A stretch of 64,000 bases of DNA from Iodobacter ciconiae (GCF_003952345.1 NZ_CP034433.1:2976001-3040000), one strand, 5' to 3'; counted from the stretch's first letter, positions 1-11,600 are shown. Notes: a model not told the origin generated them from the sequence alone. A program made the numbers and translations.

Positions 1-186
1 AGGGGCCGGTGTAGCCTTTACTGTGCCGGATTTGTTCAACTCGGTCACACCACTTGTTGGCACGGTAACAGGTGGCTTATCGCTATATTGTACCCGGCCT
101 GTTTCATCCACCCAACGATAAAGTTTGGCGGAGACAGGCACAGCTAATAAAGCCAGTATCAAAAAAATAGGCAAATTACACTGCAT
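1..186 (-). CDS. DUF4124-domain periplasmic protein (3' end outside window)
   Basis: The first 62 codons are visible and the gene runs off the left edge. The peptide opens with a hydrophobic signal sequence ending near AVPVSA, followed by KLYRWVDETGRVQYSDKPP, the typical start of a DUF4124 domain, found in many small exported betaproteobacterial proteins of unknown function. The ATG at 186 is preceded by an AAAAGG ribosome-binding site that lies directly after the pyrE stop, with a 13-base gap, so the gene is probably the last of a pyrE operon. The family call is firm; nothing can be said about its role. Confidence 0.8.
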   Translation of the reverse strand, partial: MQCNLPIFLILALLAVPVSAKLYRWVDETGRVQYSDKPPVTVPTSGVTELNKSGTVKATPAP

Positions 187-199
187 CAAATAAAACCTT

Positions 200-838
200 T
201 TAAATTCCGTATTGGCTACGGTAAGCACGTACTTTGGCCAGCTTCTCATCCATATCAGCCCGAGCCCCCAGATACCCCAGTAGATCATCCAGTGAAGCAA
301 TAGGAATCACCGGAATACCATACTGCTGTTCTACTTCTTGTACTGCCGATAATGCACCTTGACCGCGTTCCATACGATCAAGTGCAATCAAGACTCCTGC
401 TGGCTCTGCACCTGCAGCACGAATCATATTGACCGATTCGCGCACCGATGTGCCTGCAGAAATCACATCATCGATAATCATCACCCGGCCTTTCAGCGGC
501 GCGCCCACTAAAACGCCGCCTTCACCATGATCTTTTGCTTCTTTACGATTAAACACAAAAGGTACATTACGCCCCTGTGCCGCCAAAGCCACGGCTGTAG
601 CCGCTGCTAAAACAATTCCTTTATAAGCAGGCCCGAATAACACATCAAACTCGGCACCCGATGCTTGAACCGCCTGTGCATAAAACTGCGCCAGCGCACC
701 TACCGACGCACCATCGCTAAATAATCCTGCATTAAAAAAGTACGGCGATTGGCGTCCAGCCTTAGTGATAAAATCACCAAAACACAGCACATTTTGCTCC
801 ACAGCAAAAGAAATAAAGTCGCGGCGAAAATCACTCAT
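200..838 (-). CDS. pyrE: Orotate phosphoribosyltransferase
   Basis: Transfers the phosphoribosyl group of PRPP to orotate, making OMP in pyrimidine synthesis (cytosol). The 212 residues match the usual length. The PRPP-binding signature [14 protein letters not shown] lies near residues 118-131, and the N-terminal [19 protein letters not shown] matches the OPRTase hood region. It is divergent from xth, with 67 bases between the start codons, and is followed on its own strand by the DUF4124 gene. Pairing of pyrE with an exodeoxyribonuclease III gene is common in proteobacteria. Confidence 0.97.
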   Translation of the reverse strand: MSDFRRDFISFAVEQNVLCFGDFITKAGRQSPYFFNAGLFSDGASVGALAQFYAQAVQASGAEFDVLFGPAYKGIVLAAATAVALAAQGRNVPFVFNRKEAKDHGEGGVLVGAPLKGRVMIIDDVISAGTSVRESVNMIRAAGAEPAGVLIALDRMERGQGALSAVQEVEQQYGIPVIPIASLDDLLGYLGARADMDEKLAKVRAYRSQYGI

Positions 839-905
839 GCTGCATTTTCCTCATTTATTGATTTCAATACAGCGAAGCATAACATTTCTTACAAAAGGAC
901 ACCGG

Positions 906-1679
906 ATGCGCATTATCAGTGCTAATTTAAACGGCATTCGCTCAGCTGCAAATAAGGGCTTTTTTGAATGGCTGGCAAAACAGGACGCCGATGTGGTGGC
1001 CTTGCAAGAACTTAAAGCTCAGGAAGCCGATCTTTCCCAGCAAATGAAAGAGCCGGAAGGGCTAAAAGGTTTTTTTCATTATGCGGCCAAAAAAGGGTAT
1101 AGCGGAGTGGGGCTCTATTGCCGCCACAAGCCAGACCGTATCATTACCGGCCTTGGCATTGCCGATATCGATGTTGAAGGCCGCTATTTACAAGCTGATT
1201 TTGGCAATCTTTCAGTGGTCTCGCTGTATTTACCATCAGGCTCTTCATCGGATGAGCGCCAACAAGTGAAGTTTTCGTTTTTAGAGCGCTTTCGCCCCCA
1301 TCTGGAGCAACTGGCAGCCAGCGGCCGCGAAGTAGTTCTGCTTGGCGACTGGAATATTGCCCACAATGAAATCGACATTAAAAACTGGAAAGGTAATTTA
1401 AAAAATTCGGGTTTCTTGCCAGAAGAACGCAGCTGGATAGGTAAACTATTTAGCGAACTTAATTTTGTAGATGTCTGGCGCAAACTTTACCCGGAAATCC
1501 CAGGCTACACATGGTGGAGTAACCGCGGCCAGGCCTATGCCAAAGATGTGGGCTGGCGTATCGATTACCACATCAGCACCCCCGGCATTGCGGCCACGGC
1601 GCAAAGTGCTTCAGTCTATAAAAACGAAAAATTCTCCGACCATGCACCGCTGATTGTGGATTACGACTACCAGCCCTAA
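906..1679 (+). CDS. xth: Exodeoxyribonuclease III (AP endonuclease, EEP family)
   Basis: Repairs abasic sites and removes 3' blocked ends in base excision repair. It has 257 residues, normal for the family. Visible motifs are the N-terminal ISANLNGIRSA, the metal-binding Glu in ALQELK (near residue 33), GDWNIAHNEIDI (catalytic Asp/Asn, near residue 150), IDYHISTP and the C-terminal catalytic FSDHAP. The frame stays open for 47 codons upstream, but AAAGGA sits 7 bases before the ATG at 906 and the conserved domain begins there, so that start is chosen. It is divergent from pyrE; a repeat element follows. Confidence 0.95.
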   Translation: MRIISANLNGIRSAANKGFFEWLAKQDADVVALQELKAQEADLSQQMKEPEGLKGFFHYAAKKGYSGVGLYCRHKPDRIITGLGIADIDVEGRYLQADFGNLSVVSLYLPSGSSSDERQQVKFSFLERFRPHLEQLAASGREVVLLGDWNIAHNEIDIKNWKGNLKNSGFLPEERSWIGKLFSELNFVDVWRKLYPEIPGYTWWSNRGQAYAKDVGWRIDYHISTPGIAATAQSASVYKNEKFSDHAPLIVDYDYQP

Positions 1680-1710
1680 GTAATTGGGCCATCCACATAA
1701 AAACCTAAGA

Positions 1711-1871
1711 TCTGTAGACACAGAGAACTCAGAGTTTAAAAGCAGAACACAGAGCGACAGCCTGTTGGACTTAAGACCGATCTACTTCGAAAAAACTGGA
1801 CAGGCTACTAAAAACTTTTATGTTTTTTTCTCTGTGTGCTCTGTGTTCTCATTTCGCTCTGTGTCTACAGA
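1711..1871. repeat. Interspersed CTCTGTG-type repeat, copy A (161 bp, 15-bp terminal inverted repeats)
   Basis: TCTGTAGACACAGAG at 1711-1725 is the exact reverse complement of CTCTGTGTCTACAGA at 1857-1871. The interior carries more diverged inverted CACAGAG / CTCTGTG pieces. AAACCTAAGA just outside the left end resembles the flank of the copy after cobT. No coding sequence fits. Related copies lie near 23.9, 27.6, 28.5, 32.1 and 54.7 kb. The right end overlaps the last codons and stop of the AmpG-like gene. Confidence 0.8.
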
Positions 1872-3109
1872 CTTTTTTCTGATTTGCTATTCCACGGTGC
1901 AACTTTAAACAGCAGCAGCATGCCCGGAATCGCCAGTGCGGTACAAAGAAAGAAAAAGCTGATCCAGCCCATTTGCTCGACCAACCAGCCGGTGCTGGCA
2001 TTAATAAAGGTGCGAGGCACAGCAGCAAGGCTGGTGAACAGTGCGAACTGGGTAGCGGTGTAGCGCGGGTCCGTAGTTCTGGCTATAAAAGCTGTAAATG
2101 CTGCTGTGCCCAGCCCAACACCCAAAGCTTCAAATGCAATAACAATTGCCAAAGCAGCTTTATCTGTCCCCATCGTAGCAAGCCATGCAAAACCTAAAAT
2201 CGACACCACTTGTACGACGCCAAATATCCACAAAGCCCGGTTGATTCCCAGCTTTAACATCCACACGCCACCGACAATGCCACCAAATACAGCAGGCCAC
2301 AGCCCTGCATTTTTAGCGATCAAGCCGATTTCCGTTTTACTAAAACCCATTTCTAAATAAAACGGCGTAGCCAAAGCTGTGGCCATGCTATCGCCTAATT
2401 TATATAAAAAGATAAACGCCAGAATCCACATGGCATTTTGCCAGCCATGGCGGCTCATAAATTCGTAAAAAGGCTCGACCACCGCTTCACGCAATGTTTT
2501 AGGCGGGCGGACTAATTGTGGCTCGCTTACCAGGAGTGTCATCACAATACCCGGCAGCATAAACAAACCGGTAATCATAAACACCTGCGCCCACGGCAAG
2601 AGATCCGCCAGGATCAGAGAAAACGCGCCGGGAATCAGGCTGGCAATGCGATAGGCATTCACGTGTACAGACGTACCCAAGCCCAATTCTTCGTCACTTA
2701 AAATTTCACGGCGATAAGCATCCAGCACAATATCCTGACTGGCACTAAAAAATGCCAGAGCAGTGGCGAGATAAGCAATCGACCATAAATCTAGCTTGGG
2801 GTTAAATAAACCTAATGAGGCAATTAAAACCAGCAAGGCGAGCTGAGTAAGTAGCATCCAGCCACGCCGCCTGCCTAAGCCCGGCAAAGCATAGCGATCC
2901 AATAAGGGAGCCCAGATAAATTTCCATGTAAATGGAAACTGAATCAGCGCAAAAAAACCAATCGCTTTTAGATTAACACCTTCGCTTTTTAACCATGCAG
3001 GAACTAAATTAAGCAGGATATACAGCGGCAAACCCGAGGCAAATCCGGTAAACACACAGATCAACATGCGCCGAGACAACAAAAGTGATTTCCAGTGAGT
3101 AGTAGTCAT
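1865..3109 (-). CDS. ampG: AmpG-like MFS muropeptide permease
   Basis: Inner-membrane major facilitator protein of 414 residues with about 12 hydrophobic segments. The N-terminal pattern FTGFASGLPLYIL, GVNLKAIGFFALIQFPFTWKF, WAPLLDRY and LGRRRGWMLLTQ is that of AmpG, which imports GlcNAc-anhydro-muropeptides for cell-wall recycling; it is shorter than the enterobacterial enzyme (about 490 residues). The ATG at 3109 lacks a good ribosome-binding site. The last residues (KSEKSL) and the TAG stop are read from the repeat element at 1711-1871, so the C-terminus was probably remodelled by its insertion. Divergent from fadH. Substrate is inferred from family only. Confidence 0.82.
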   Translation of the reverse strand: MTTTHWKSLLLSRRMLICVFTGFASGLPLYILLNLVPAWLKSEGVNLKAIGFFALIQFPFTWKFIWAPLLDRYALPGLGRRRGWMLLTQLALLVLIASLGLFNPKLDLWSIAYLATALAFFSASQDIVLDAYRREILSDEELGLGTSVHVNAYRIASLIPGAFSLILADLLPWAQVFMITGLFMLPGIVMTLLVSEPQLVRPPKTLREAVVEPFYEFMSRHGWQNAMWILAFIFLYKLGDSMATALATPFYLEMGFSKTEIGLIAKNAGLWPAVFGGIVGGVWMLKLGINRALWIFGVVQVVSILGFAWLATMGTDKAALAIVIAFEALGVGLGTAAFTAFIARTTDPRYTATQFALFTSLAAVPRTFINASTGWLVEQMGWISFFFLCTALAIPGMLLLFKVAPWNSKSEKSL

Positions 3110-3204
3110 AGTAGCTGGCGGTAAAATGGAGGCATTACCTTACCTTAAATTCAGCATTTCAAGACTATCTCTGCACGTATTATTCGAAAATACACAGGCT
3201 ATTT

Positions 3205-3219
3205 TTACCAGAATGGTAA
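3205..3219. promoter_or_regulatory. Inverted repeat TTACC-N5-GGTAA in the ampG/fadH divergent region
   Basis: TTACCAGAATGGTAA is a perfect 5-bp inverted repeat with a 5-base centre, about 100 bases upstream of each divergent start. Size and place fit a dimeric repressor site, for example one controlling fatty-acid oxidation, but no known consensus was matched. It may be chance. Confidence 0.35.
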
Positions 3220-3286
3220 GCAAATACGCCATATTCTGATCTCTGCTGGTAAACCCCAATAGGACAAGCCAGAGAAATCAAGCTAA

Positions 3287-5338
<2,052 letters not shown>

Positions 5339-5360
5339 ATGTTTTAATTCTTTTAAATAT

Positions 5361-5394
5361 AAAAAAGCCATCGTTTTAAAACGATGGCTTTTTT
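5361..5394. terminator. Bidirectional intrinsic terminator (fadH / pspC)
   Basis: AAAAAAGCCATCGTTTT pairs perfectly with its reverse complement directly after it, giving a GC-containing stem flanked by A and T runs. It serves the convergent fadH (+) and PspC gene (-). Confidence 0.9.
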
Positions 5395-5422
5395 AATTAA
5401 AATACTATTACCCCGCATAGAA

Positions 5423-5617
5423 TTATGCGGTTTGCTTAGGAATCAGAAACCATAAAATTAAATACGCAAAAATACCGGGAAACGCTGCAGACAAGCAAGA
5501 CACAATCACAAAAGTCAGGCGCAGTTTGCCCGAACCTATTCCCAAATAATGGGCCAAACCGCCCATTACTCCTGCAATCCACTGATCATCACAACTTCTG
5601 CGTAAAACTTTATTCAT
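5423..5617 (-). CDS. PspC-domain small membrane protein
   Basis: A 64-residue protein that is essentially one PspC domain: an N-terminal LRRSCDDQWIAGVMGGLAHYLG followed by a membrane segment (LRLTFVIVSCLSAAFPGIFA and LILWFLIP). PspC proteins sit in the inner membrane and in enterobacteria take part in the phage-shock envelope-stress response. No pspA, pspB or pspF is nearby, so the role here is open. AAAGGG lies 9 bases before the ATG. Likely a monocistronic gene. Confidence 0.85.
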   Translation of the reverse strand: MNKVLRRSCDDQWIAGVMGGLAHYLGIGSGKLRLTFVIVSCLSAAFPGIFAYLILWFLIPKQTA

Positions 5618-5736
5618 GGTTTATTTCCCTTTATAAAATAGCTATATTTGCAATTCTGGTAAACAAATCTAAAATATGATGGGTCTTAAAAAATAGTTAA
5701 TTAAGTATTTGGATGCTAACTTGTTTTTATCCTGGC

Positions 5737-5771
5737 AAAAAAAAGCCCATCAAATAATGATGGGCTTTTTT
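5737..5771 (-). terminator. Intrinsic terminator after ptsG
   Basis: AAGCCCATCA and TGATGGGCTT form a perfect stem flanked by A and T runs of six or more. It lies 15 bases past the ptsG stop in its direction of transcription. Confidence 0.9.
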
Positions 5772-5785
5772 CATGCACTAAGCAT

Positions 5786-7549
5786 TTATTTTGCTAAAGC
5801 ACTCGCAAGATCCACTGCCTGCTCGCCAACAATCAAGTGGAACACCTGATCACCCTGCGGCATAACACCTTCTACACCCGCCGCTTTTAAAGCAGCTTCA
5901 TCAAGGCGTGAAACATCTGCCAGCTCTACACGTAAACGAGTGCCAGCAACCGCTTCCAGCTTACTAATATTGGCAACGCCACCTAAAGCCGCCTGAATCT
6001 GTTTGGCTTTACCACTGACATCACCCGAAACGACTGTATTTGTTGCCTGTACACCCGCAGCTGCAGTTTCCTGCACAGGGGCTGTAACCACATCGGCTTC
6101 CGGACCAGCTACTTTCAGGTAGTTAACCATATCAGACTTCAGATTATCTGATTGAGTACCAAAAATCGCCTGAATACCGTTACCTACCACCATTACACCG
6201 GCAGCACCCATGGCTTTTAACTTAGGCTGGTTTACTTTTGAAATATCTTTAACCGAAATACGCAAACGGGTAATACATGCATCCAAACCACTAATATTGC
6301 TACGACCACCAAAAGCCAATACTAATTCACGGGCACGACCATGTTCGCTGTTATCTGAAACATGTTCTTCAGCCGATTCATCTTCACGACCCGGAGTTTT
6401 AAGATTGAGTTTTACAATCACAAAACGGAATACCGAATAGTAAATTGCTGCATAAACCGCACCCAGAGGCAGAATTAACCACCAGTTTTGTGCGTATTTA
6501 CCCAAGGCATTGAACATCAGGAAGTCGATACCACCTTGTGAGAAGCTAAAGCCCATATGAATACTGAGCGAGTTAGCAACAAACTGGGTAGATGCCGCCA
6601 GAAAAGCATGAATCACATACAACTGTGGAGCTACAAACAGGAAGGCAAATTCGATTGGCTCGGTAATACCGGTCATAAATGAAGTCAGCGCGGCTGAAAT
6701 CATAATACCGCCGATCTTAACGCGGTTTTCCGGCTTGGCTGTATGCCAGATTGCAACCGCAGCGGCAGGCAGACCAAACATCTTGAACAAGAATGCACCA
6801 GACAAGATACCGGCAGTAGGATCACCTGCAAAGAAGCGGGCAATATCGCCATGAACAGCTTTACCACTTGCATCAACGAAGTTACCGATTTCAAAGAAGA
6901 ACGGTACGTTCCAGATGTGATGCAGACCAAACGGCACCAGCATCCGCTCAACAAAACCATACAGGGTTGCTGCAAAACGTGGGTCAGCATAAGCCGCCCA
7001 ATGTGAGAAGCTTTTAATCACGCCCTGAATCGGCGGCCAGATAAGCGACAGGATCACGCCAACAAAAATGGCCACAATACCAGTGGCAATCGGCACAAAA
7101 CGCTTACCCGCAAAAAAGCCCAGGTAAGGAGGCAGCTCGATGCGATAATATTTATTGAACAGGCCAGCAGCCAGAGCACCGGCGATAATCCCGCCAAATA
7201 CACCGGTTTCCATCGCCTTCATACCCATAACCATGGCAGGCTCAGTACCAAGCACCGGGGCCATAACGCCCATCGTGGCAAGCAACACTACATAGCCAAC
7301 AACGGCCGCAATGGCAGCAACGCCATCATTTTCGGTCAGGCCCAGCGCCACACCAATTGCAAAAATCAGCGCTAAGTTACCGAAAATGGCGCCACCACCG
7401 GCAGCCATCAAATGCGAAACCACTTCAGGCAAGAATGAAAAATTGGATGCGCCAAACCCGAGTAACAGGCCAGCAACCGGTAATACAGACACCGGTAACA
7501 TCAGCGACTTACCAATTTTTTGCAAAAATGCAAATGCGTTCTTAAACAT
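5786..7549 (-). CDS. ptsG: Glucose-type PTS permease EIICB with a second, degenerate EIIB domain
   Basis: Takes up and phosphorylates glucose. Residues 1-380 form the EIIC membrane domain and read almost like E. coli PtsG ([49 protein letters not shown]); NagE has different residues at these places. EIIB lies near 403-480 with the phosphocysteine Cys425 in LDACITRLR. The protein is about 110 residues longer than PtsG: a second EIIB-like domain (near 513-587) has [10 protein letters not shown], with Ala where the active Cys should be, so it cannot take the phosphate. GGAG lies 7 bases before the ATG. The phosphate donor is probably the EIIA-HPr-EI fusion encoded upstream. Confidence 0.9.
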   Translation of the reverse strand: MFKNAFAFLQKIGKSLMLPVSVLPVAGLLLGFGASNFSFLPEVVSHLMAAGGGAIFGNLALIFAIGVALGLTENDGVAAIAAVVGYVVLLATMGVMAPVLGTEPAMVMGMKAMETGVFGGIIAGALAAGLFNKYYRIELPPYLGFFAGKRFVPIATGIVAIFVGVILSLIWPPIQGVIKSFSHWAAYADPRFAATLYGFVERMLVPFGLHHIWNVPFFFEIGNFVDASGKAVHGDIARFFAGDPTAGILSGAFLFKMFGLPAAAVAIWHTAKPENRVKIGGIMISAALTSFMTGITEPIEFAFLFVAPQLYVIHAFLAASTQFVANSLSIHMGFSFSQGGIDFLMFNALGKYAQNWWLILPLGAVYAAIYYSVFRFVIVKLNLKTPGREDESAEEHVSDNSEHGRARELVLAFGGRSNISGLDACITRLRISVKDISKVNQPKLKAMGAAGVMVVGNGIQAIFGTQSDNLKSDMVNYLKVAGPEADVVTAPVQETAAAGVQATNTVVSGDVSGKAKQIQAALGGVANISKLEAVAGTRLRVELADVSRLDEAALKAAGVEGVMPQGDQVFHLIVGEQAVDLASALAK

Positions 7550-8163
7550 GATATCTCCGTACTACCTGATGCTTAGCCGGAACGGGCGCCAAGCATGTGT
7601 TGTTAAGACAGAATTTCCATATAGCGTGGAGCATCCGGCCAATAACCTAAATAACGGACAACCGCCCTCAAAAGACATCACAGTCCAAATACTGACTTGC
7701 TAGGGTTTGTTGACACTTGATTCCCGGCTGCATTGGTGCAGTTTCGGGGTTGAGCCGAAAAACGACCGTTCACTGGTTATGCAGCCTGATAATTGCAGTC
7801 AATTACATTTTGCATATTTCACACCAAGCCGTTTTCCGACTTAGTGCAATCGTGAATCAAACGCCAACAGGCCCCGATGATCACTCTAAGAAACTAAGGT
7901 GATTCATTGCCTTTTAAATCGGCTCATAAAACAAGCCGAAACTCCCCTGGGGGTGAACACTACCCCCTTCCCAAGACAGTCGCCAGCAAAAAAGGAAAAC
8001 TATCGCGCATAGTGTTTACATTGTTCAATGGTAATTCTCACGGATAAAATGTAATACCACAACCCATTGAACACTGAACAAACTAGAGCATCAGATATTG
8101 ATACAGATACCCGATACCTCCGGCTGAAATCAACACTCAAACATAAGCACAAGCACAAAACAA
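7550..8163. other. Long intergenic stretch between the two PTS genes, no gene supported
   Basis: About 610 bases without a convincing gene. Two open frames of about 60 codons (7717-7902 plus, 8000-8182 minus) lack ribosome-binding sites and recognisable composition. A GGGGGT/ACCCCC hairpin lies at 7949-7967. The region presumably holds the ptsG promoter, and it is unusually long for a gap between two genes of one transport system. Confidence 0.5.
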
Positions 8164-8197
8164 GCTTAAGGCAGATCAACAATAATCTGCCTTAAGC
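8164..8197 (-). terminator. Hairpin after the EIIA-HPr-EI gene
   Basis: GCTTAAGGCAGAT pairs without mismatch with ATCTGCCTTAAGC across an 8-base loop, 13 bases past the stop codon. The downstream side (minus strand) is T-rich but not a pure T run. It suggests that the fusion gene and ptsG are transcribed separately or with partial read-through. Confidence 0.7.
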
Positions 8198-8209
8198 TGG
8201 AAAGTACAT

Positions 8210-10759
8210 TTAGTCAGTTAACTGCTGAGCTAATCGAGCACGAACCTCTGCAACGGTCCCCATTTGTAATACTTCGGCAGCCAGTTGCTGACAATCAGCC
8301 TTTGACAGTTTACGTACCAGAGCTTTAACAGCCGGAATAGCAGGCACGCTAACTGATAATTCATCTACGCCCATACCGATCAACAATGGAACGGCCGCAG
8401 GATCGGAAGCAATACCACCGCAAACACCAACCCATTTTCCATGAGCATGTGCACCTTTCACCGTGTTAGCTATCAGACGTAATACGCCTGGGTGCATTGC
8501 ATCGGCTTCTTTAGCCAGTTTTGGATGACCGCGATCCATTGCCAAGGTGTATTGAGTTAGATCGTTCGTACCAATTGAGAAGAAATCAACTTCACTGGCA
8601 AAAATTTCGGCCATCACCGCAGTTGCAGGCACTTCAACCATAATGCCGACCTGTACTGGAGAAGTAACACCCAGGGCTGCTTTTTCTTCTGCAACGATAC
8701 GCTTTACTTCACGAACTTCTTCCAGAGAAGTAATCATCGGGAACATAATGGCCAGCTTGGCATGCTCGGCAGAGCGCAAAATGGCACGAATTTGTGTATG
8801 CAATAACTCTGGTTCAGCCAGGCATAAACGTACGCCGCGCACACCCAGAAATGGGTTTTCTTCGGCAGACATAGGCAGGTAAGGTAGCGGCTTATCACCA
8901 CCTACATCCAGAGTACGCACAACAAAGGTACGATCTTTGCCCAGTGACTTGGCAATATCGCTGTAAATCTTATCTTGCTCAGCTTCTGTTGGCGCATTAG
9001 TGCGTTCAAGATACAAAAACTCGCTACGCAGCAAACCTACACCTTCACCCCCTAATTTCACTGATTGCTGGGCTTCTTCCAGGCCACCAATATTAGCCAC
9101 TACCTCAACACAAACCCCATCTGTAGTCGTAGCAGGTTCGAAAGCGGTTTCCAGCTCTTCAGCCTGACGTTTGGCCAGCTTTACCTGACGCTCGCGAATA
9201 TTGTTAATTTCCTCAACAGAAGGATTTAAACGTAAACAGCCTTTGCTGCCTTCCAGAATTACAGGCGTACCATTAGCCAGTTGCAACGCAATCTCTTCAA
9301 TCCCGCAAATTGCCGGAATATTCAAAGAGCGGGCCAAAATAGCAACGTGGCTGGTTGCACCCCCGCCAACAGTACAAAAACCCAGTACCTTATTACGATC
9401 TAAAGAAGCAGTATCTGAAGGTGTTAAATCTTCAGCGATTAAAATCGCATCATTAGGAACTTCAAGCGCAGCTTCTTTGATGCCTGCAATCAGGCACAAT
9501 ACACGGCGGCCAACATCACGGATATCGTTAGCACGACCAGCCAGAACTTCATTTTTTAGCTTAGCCAGCTTATCTGCATAGCTGGTAAATGCAGCACGCC
9601 ATGCAAAACCGGCACTCTTTCCCTGATTGATACCTACGCTGACCAAATCCAGTAAATCAGGATCTGATAATAACTCCTGATGGGCCACAAAAATTTCTGC
9701 CTTAACCGGGTCAGCAATTTCACCTTTCAATGTTTCCAGTTGCTCAAATGCGTCTTTCAACGCTTTTTCCAGACGATGTTTTTCCAGCTCTGGTGTATCG
9801 CCTGTTTCAGCGACATCAATCACTTCCTGTTTAACCTGGAAAATATATCCGACGGCAAGCCCCGGAGAAGCAGAAACGCCCATCAGCATATTTGGATCAT
9901 TCGATTTTAGAACCGGACGTGCTTGTGGCTTAGGCACATGTTTTGCGGCAACAGCTGTCGCAACACCACCACACTCTTCACCTGAACCGCTGGCAATTAA
10001 CTCGGCCAGGGCTTTAACTGCCTGAGCCGCATCAGGGCCGGTTGCTTTTACAAAAATCGAATCACCATGCTGTACTTCCAGCCCCATGATTGAAACAACC
10101 GATTTGGCATTTGCCTCGTCATCGGCACGAAGCAGCTTTAAATCGGACTTAAATGTTTTAGCTGTATTAGCCAGGACAGCGGCCGGACGAGCATGCAAGC
10201 CCGTTGGGTTAGGCACAATAATTGCGCCGGACTGAATTGCGGTATCTGCAGCAGCAACCTGCCCCACGACAGTGGCACCAGCTAAATCCAGAGACAACAC
10301 AACATCTTGCCCTGCAACGACTGTTTTTTTAGTCGTAGGTATATATTTAACGACTTTATCACCTGTCGTAATGACAATTTGAGTTAGTAAACTGAGCGCT
10401 TTTCGGGCAACCAAATCTGCATTGAATTCAATTAAAGGCTGGCCAACTTTCACCTCAGAGCCTTCTGTAGCCTTGATAGTAAAACCCTCACCACGCAACA
10501 TTACGGTATCCAAACCGATATGAATCAATACTTCAATTCCAGCAGGAGTGGTGATTGTAATCGCATGTTTTGACGAATGCAGCTGAGTTACTTTACCGGC
10601 AACGGGGGCAAGCAACAGGTTGGAAATTGGATCAATCGAAACTCCATCACCCACCATTTTTTGTGCAAATACCGGATCTGGAACCGATTCTATTGCAACA
10701 ACAACACCTGATAACGGTGCAAAAAGATCCAGCCGAGAGGCTTGAGTCGAATTATTCAT
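8210..10759 (-). CDS. Multiphosphoryl transfer protein: EIIA(Glc)-HPr-Enzyme I fusion
   Basis: One 849-residue cytosolic protein holds all soluble PTS steps. Domains: EIIA of the glucose class (1-150; His65 and the phosphorylated His80 in LIHIGLDTVML), HPr (about 177-265; active His189 in PTGLHARPA), Enzyme I (about 290-849; active His471 in GGGATSHVAILARS, PEP-binding FFSIGTNDLTQYTLAMDRG and a C-terminal Cys in GVCGG). It should pass phosphate from PEP to the EIICB encoded downstream, which has no EIIA of its own. The domain order matches NagF-type fusions of other betaproteobacteria, but the partner permease resembles PtsG, so glucose is the more likely substrate. Confidence 0.93.
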   Translation of the reverse strand: MNNSTQASRLDLFAPLSGVVVAIESVPDPVFAQKMVGDGVSIDPISNLLLAPVAGKVTQLHSSKHAITITTPAGIEVLIHIGLDTVMLRGEGFTIKATEGSEVKVGQPLIEFNADLVARKALSLLTQIVITTGDKVVKYIPTTKKTVVAGQDVVLSLDLAGATVVGQVAAADTAIQSGAIIVPNPTGLHARPAAVLANTAKTFKSDLKLLRADDEANAKSVVSIMGLEVQHGDSIFVKATGPDAAQAVKALAELIASGSGEECGGVATAVAAKHVPKPQARPVLKSNDPNMLMGVSASPGLAVGYIFQVKQEVIDVAETGDTPELEKHRLEKALKDAFEQLETLKGEIADPVKAEIFVAHQELLSDPDLLDLVSVGINQGKSAGFAWRAAFTSYADKLAKLKNEVLAGRANDIRDVGRRVLCLIAGIKEAALEVPNDAILIAEDLTPSDTASLDRNKVLGFCTVGGGATSHVAILARSLNIPAICGIEEIALQLANGTPVILEGSKGCLRLNPSVEEINNIRERQVKLAKRQAEELETAFEPATTTDGVCVEVVANIGGLEEAQQSVKLGGEGVGLLRSEFLYLERTNAPTEAEQDKIYSDIAKSLGKDRTFVVRTLDVGGDKPLPYLPMSAEENPFLGVRGVRLCLAEPELLHTQIRAILRSAEHAKLAIMFPMITSLEEVREVKRIVAEEKAALGVTSPVQVGIMVEVPATAVMAEIFASEVDFFSIGTNDLTQYTLAMDRGHPKLAKEADAMHPGVLRLIANTVKGAHAHGKWVGVCGGIASDPAAVPLLIGMGVDELSVSVPAIPAVKALVRKLSKADCQQLAAEVLQMGTVAEVRARLAQQLTD

Positions 10760-10873
10760 GGCAACCTCATTATTGGGGGGCAGTACTTTATATGTGTGTA
10801 AAGACTCTATGTTGGCTTTAGCGCCAATTGCGACGTAGTTTAGTGTGATATCAAAAAAAATAACTGTGTATTT

Positions 10874-10896
10874 ATTATCTTTATCATGAAGATAAT
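10874..10896. promoter_or_regulatory. 23-bp inverted repeat upstream of the PTS fusion gene
   Basis: ATTATCTT, seven bases, then AAGATAAT: a perfect 8-bp inverted repeat about 115 bases upstream of the ATG. The overall form (AT-rich arms, 23 bp) recalls operators of the ROK repressors Mlc and NagC, which control PTS genes in enterobacteria, but the sequence is not a strict consensus match. Confidence 0.4.
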
Positions 10897-11000
10897 TTGC
10901 GTTTTCTCATAAAAATCATATTTTTGCCGTTAAGTTCATTTAATACTTTATTTTCTTTCCGTAAAAGAAAGGGAAGTAAAAGTAAAAACAAGAAATATCA

Positions 11001-11600
11001 TTAAAAAATCGGTCTTTTCCAAACTTTATTTCCAGTTAAAATGTAATCTAGACGTAAATCCCAGATATCTACGGGTAATTGTTCAAAATATTGCATGTCA
11101 AATGCAAGGCCAATTAAACGAGGTTTTTTCCAGCTCCTCCGCATTCGTCTAAATTCAAATGTGCAATCATAATAGCCTCCACCCTGACCTAATCGGGCAA
11201 GACTTGCATCAAACCCCAGCAAAGGCAAAAACACAATATCCAAATCTCGTGGCGAGCATATTTCACCATCTAAAGGCTCAAGAATATTTTGAGGCCCTAA
11301 TTTCCAACGGTTTTTTGAATCTAAACGAACAAAACTTAATTTTCTTCCACGTCTGGGTACTTTAGGCACATACACTTCCACATCCCGTACCAATGCACTC
11401 AACATCAGCTGCCATGGAGAAAACTCACTGCCAGCGGGAATATACGCAGCAATTTTTAAACCTCTGCGTAATAAACCCAATTGCATTGCCATAGCAACAA
11501 CAGCGGATTCTGCAGAATGCCTTTCCAGAGGGGAGATCAAAGCGCGAGCGCGACGTATAGCACGCCGCGCTTCGGATTTACCAGATAAACTAATGATATT
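11001..11600 (-). CDS. fau: 5-formyltetrahydrofolate cyclo-ligase
   Basis: Converts 5-formyl-THF to 5,10-methenyl-THF with ATP. The family motif LLGFDASLARLGQGGGYYD (substrate and Mg-ATP binding) is intact, as is the N-terminal basic KSEARRAIRRARALISPLERH. The frame is open from an ATG at 11648, but that start lies inside the 6S RNA, so the GTG at 11600 (199 residues, the usual family size) is preferred; neither has a clear ribosome-binding site. The gene follows 6S RNA, as in many proteobacteria where ssrS and fau (ygfA) are co-transcribed. Confidence 0.88.
   Translation of the reverse strand, partial: NIISLSGKSEARRAIRRARALISPLERHSAESAVVAMAMQLGLLRRGLKIAAYIPAGSEFSPWQLMLSALVRDVEVYVPKVPRRGRKLSFVRLDSKNRWKLGPQNILEPLDGEICSPRDLDIVFLPLLGFDASLARLGQGGGYYDCTFEFRRMRRSWKKPRLIGLAFDMQYFEQLPVDIWDLRLDYILTGNKVWKRPIF

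Noticed and set aside
7717..8182. Two open frames of about 60 codons in the PTS gap
   Set aside because: No ribosome-binding site, no recognisable motif, poor composition and opposite strands; treated as chance.
5786..10759. Assignment of the PTS to N-acetylglucosamine (nagF-nagE)
   Set aside because: The fusion has the NagF layout, but the permease matches PtsG at [11 protein letters not shown] and other places where NagE differs, and no nagA/nagB is nearby.
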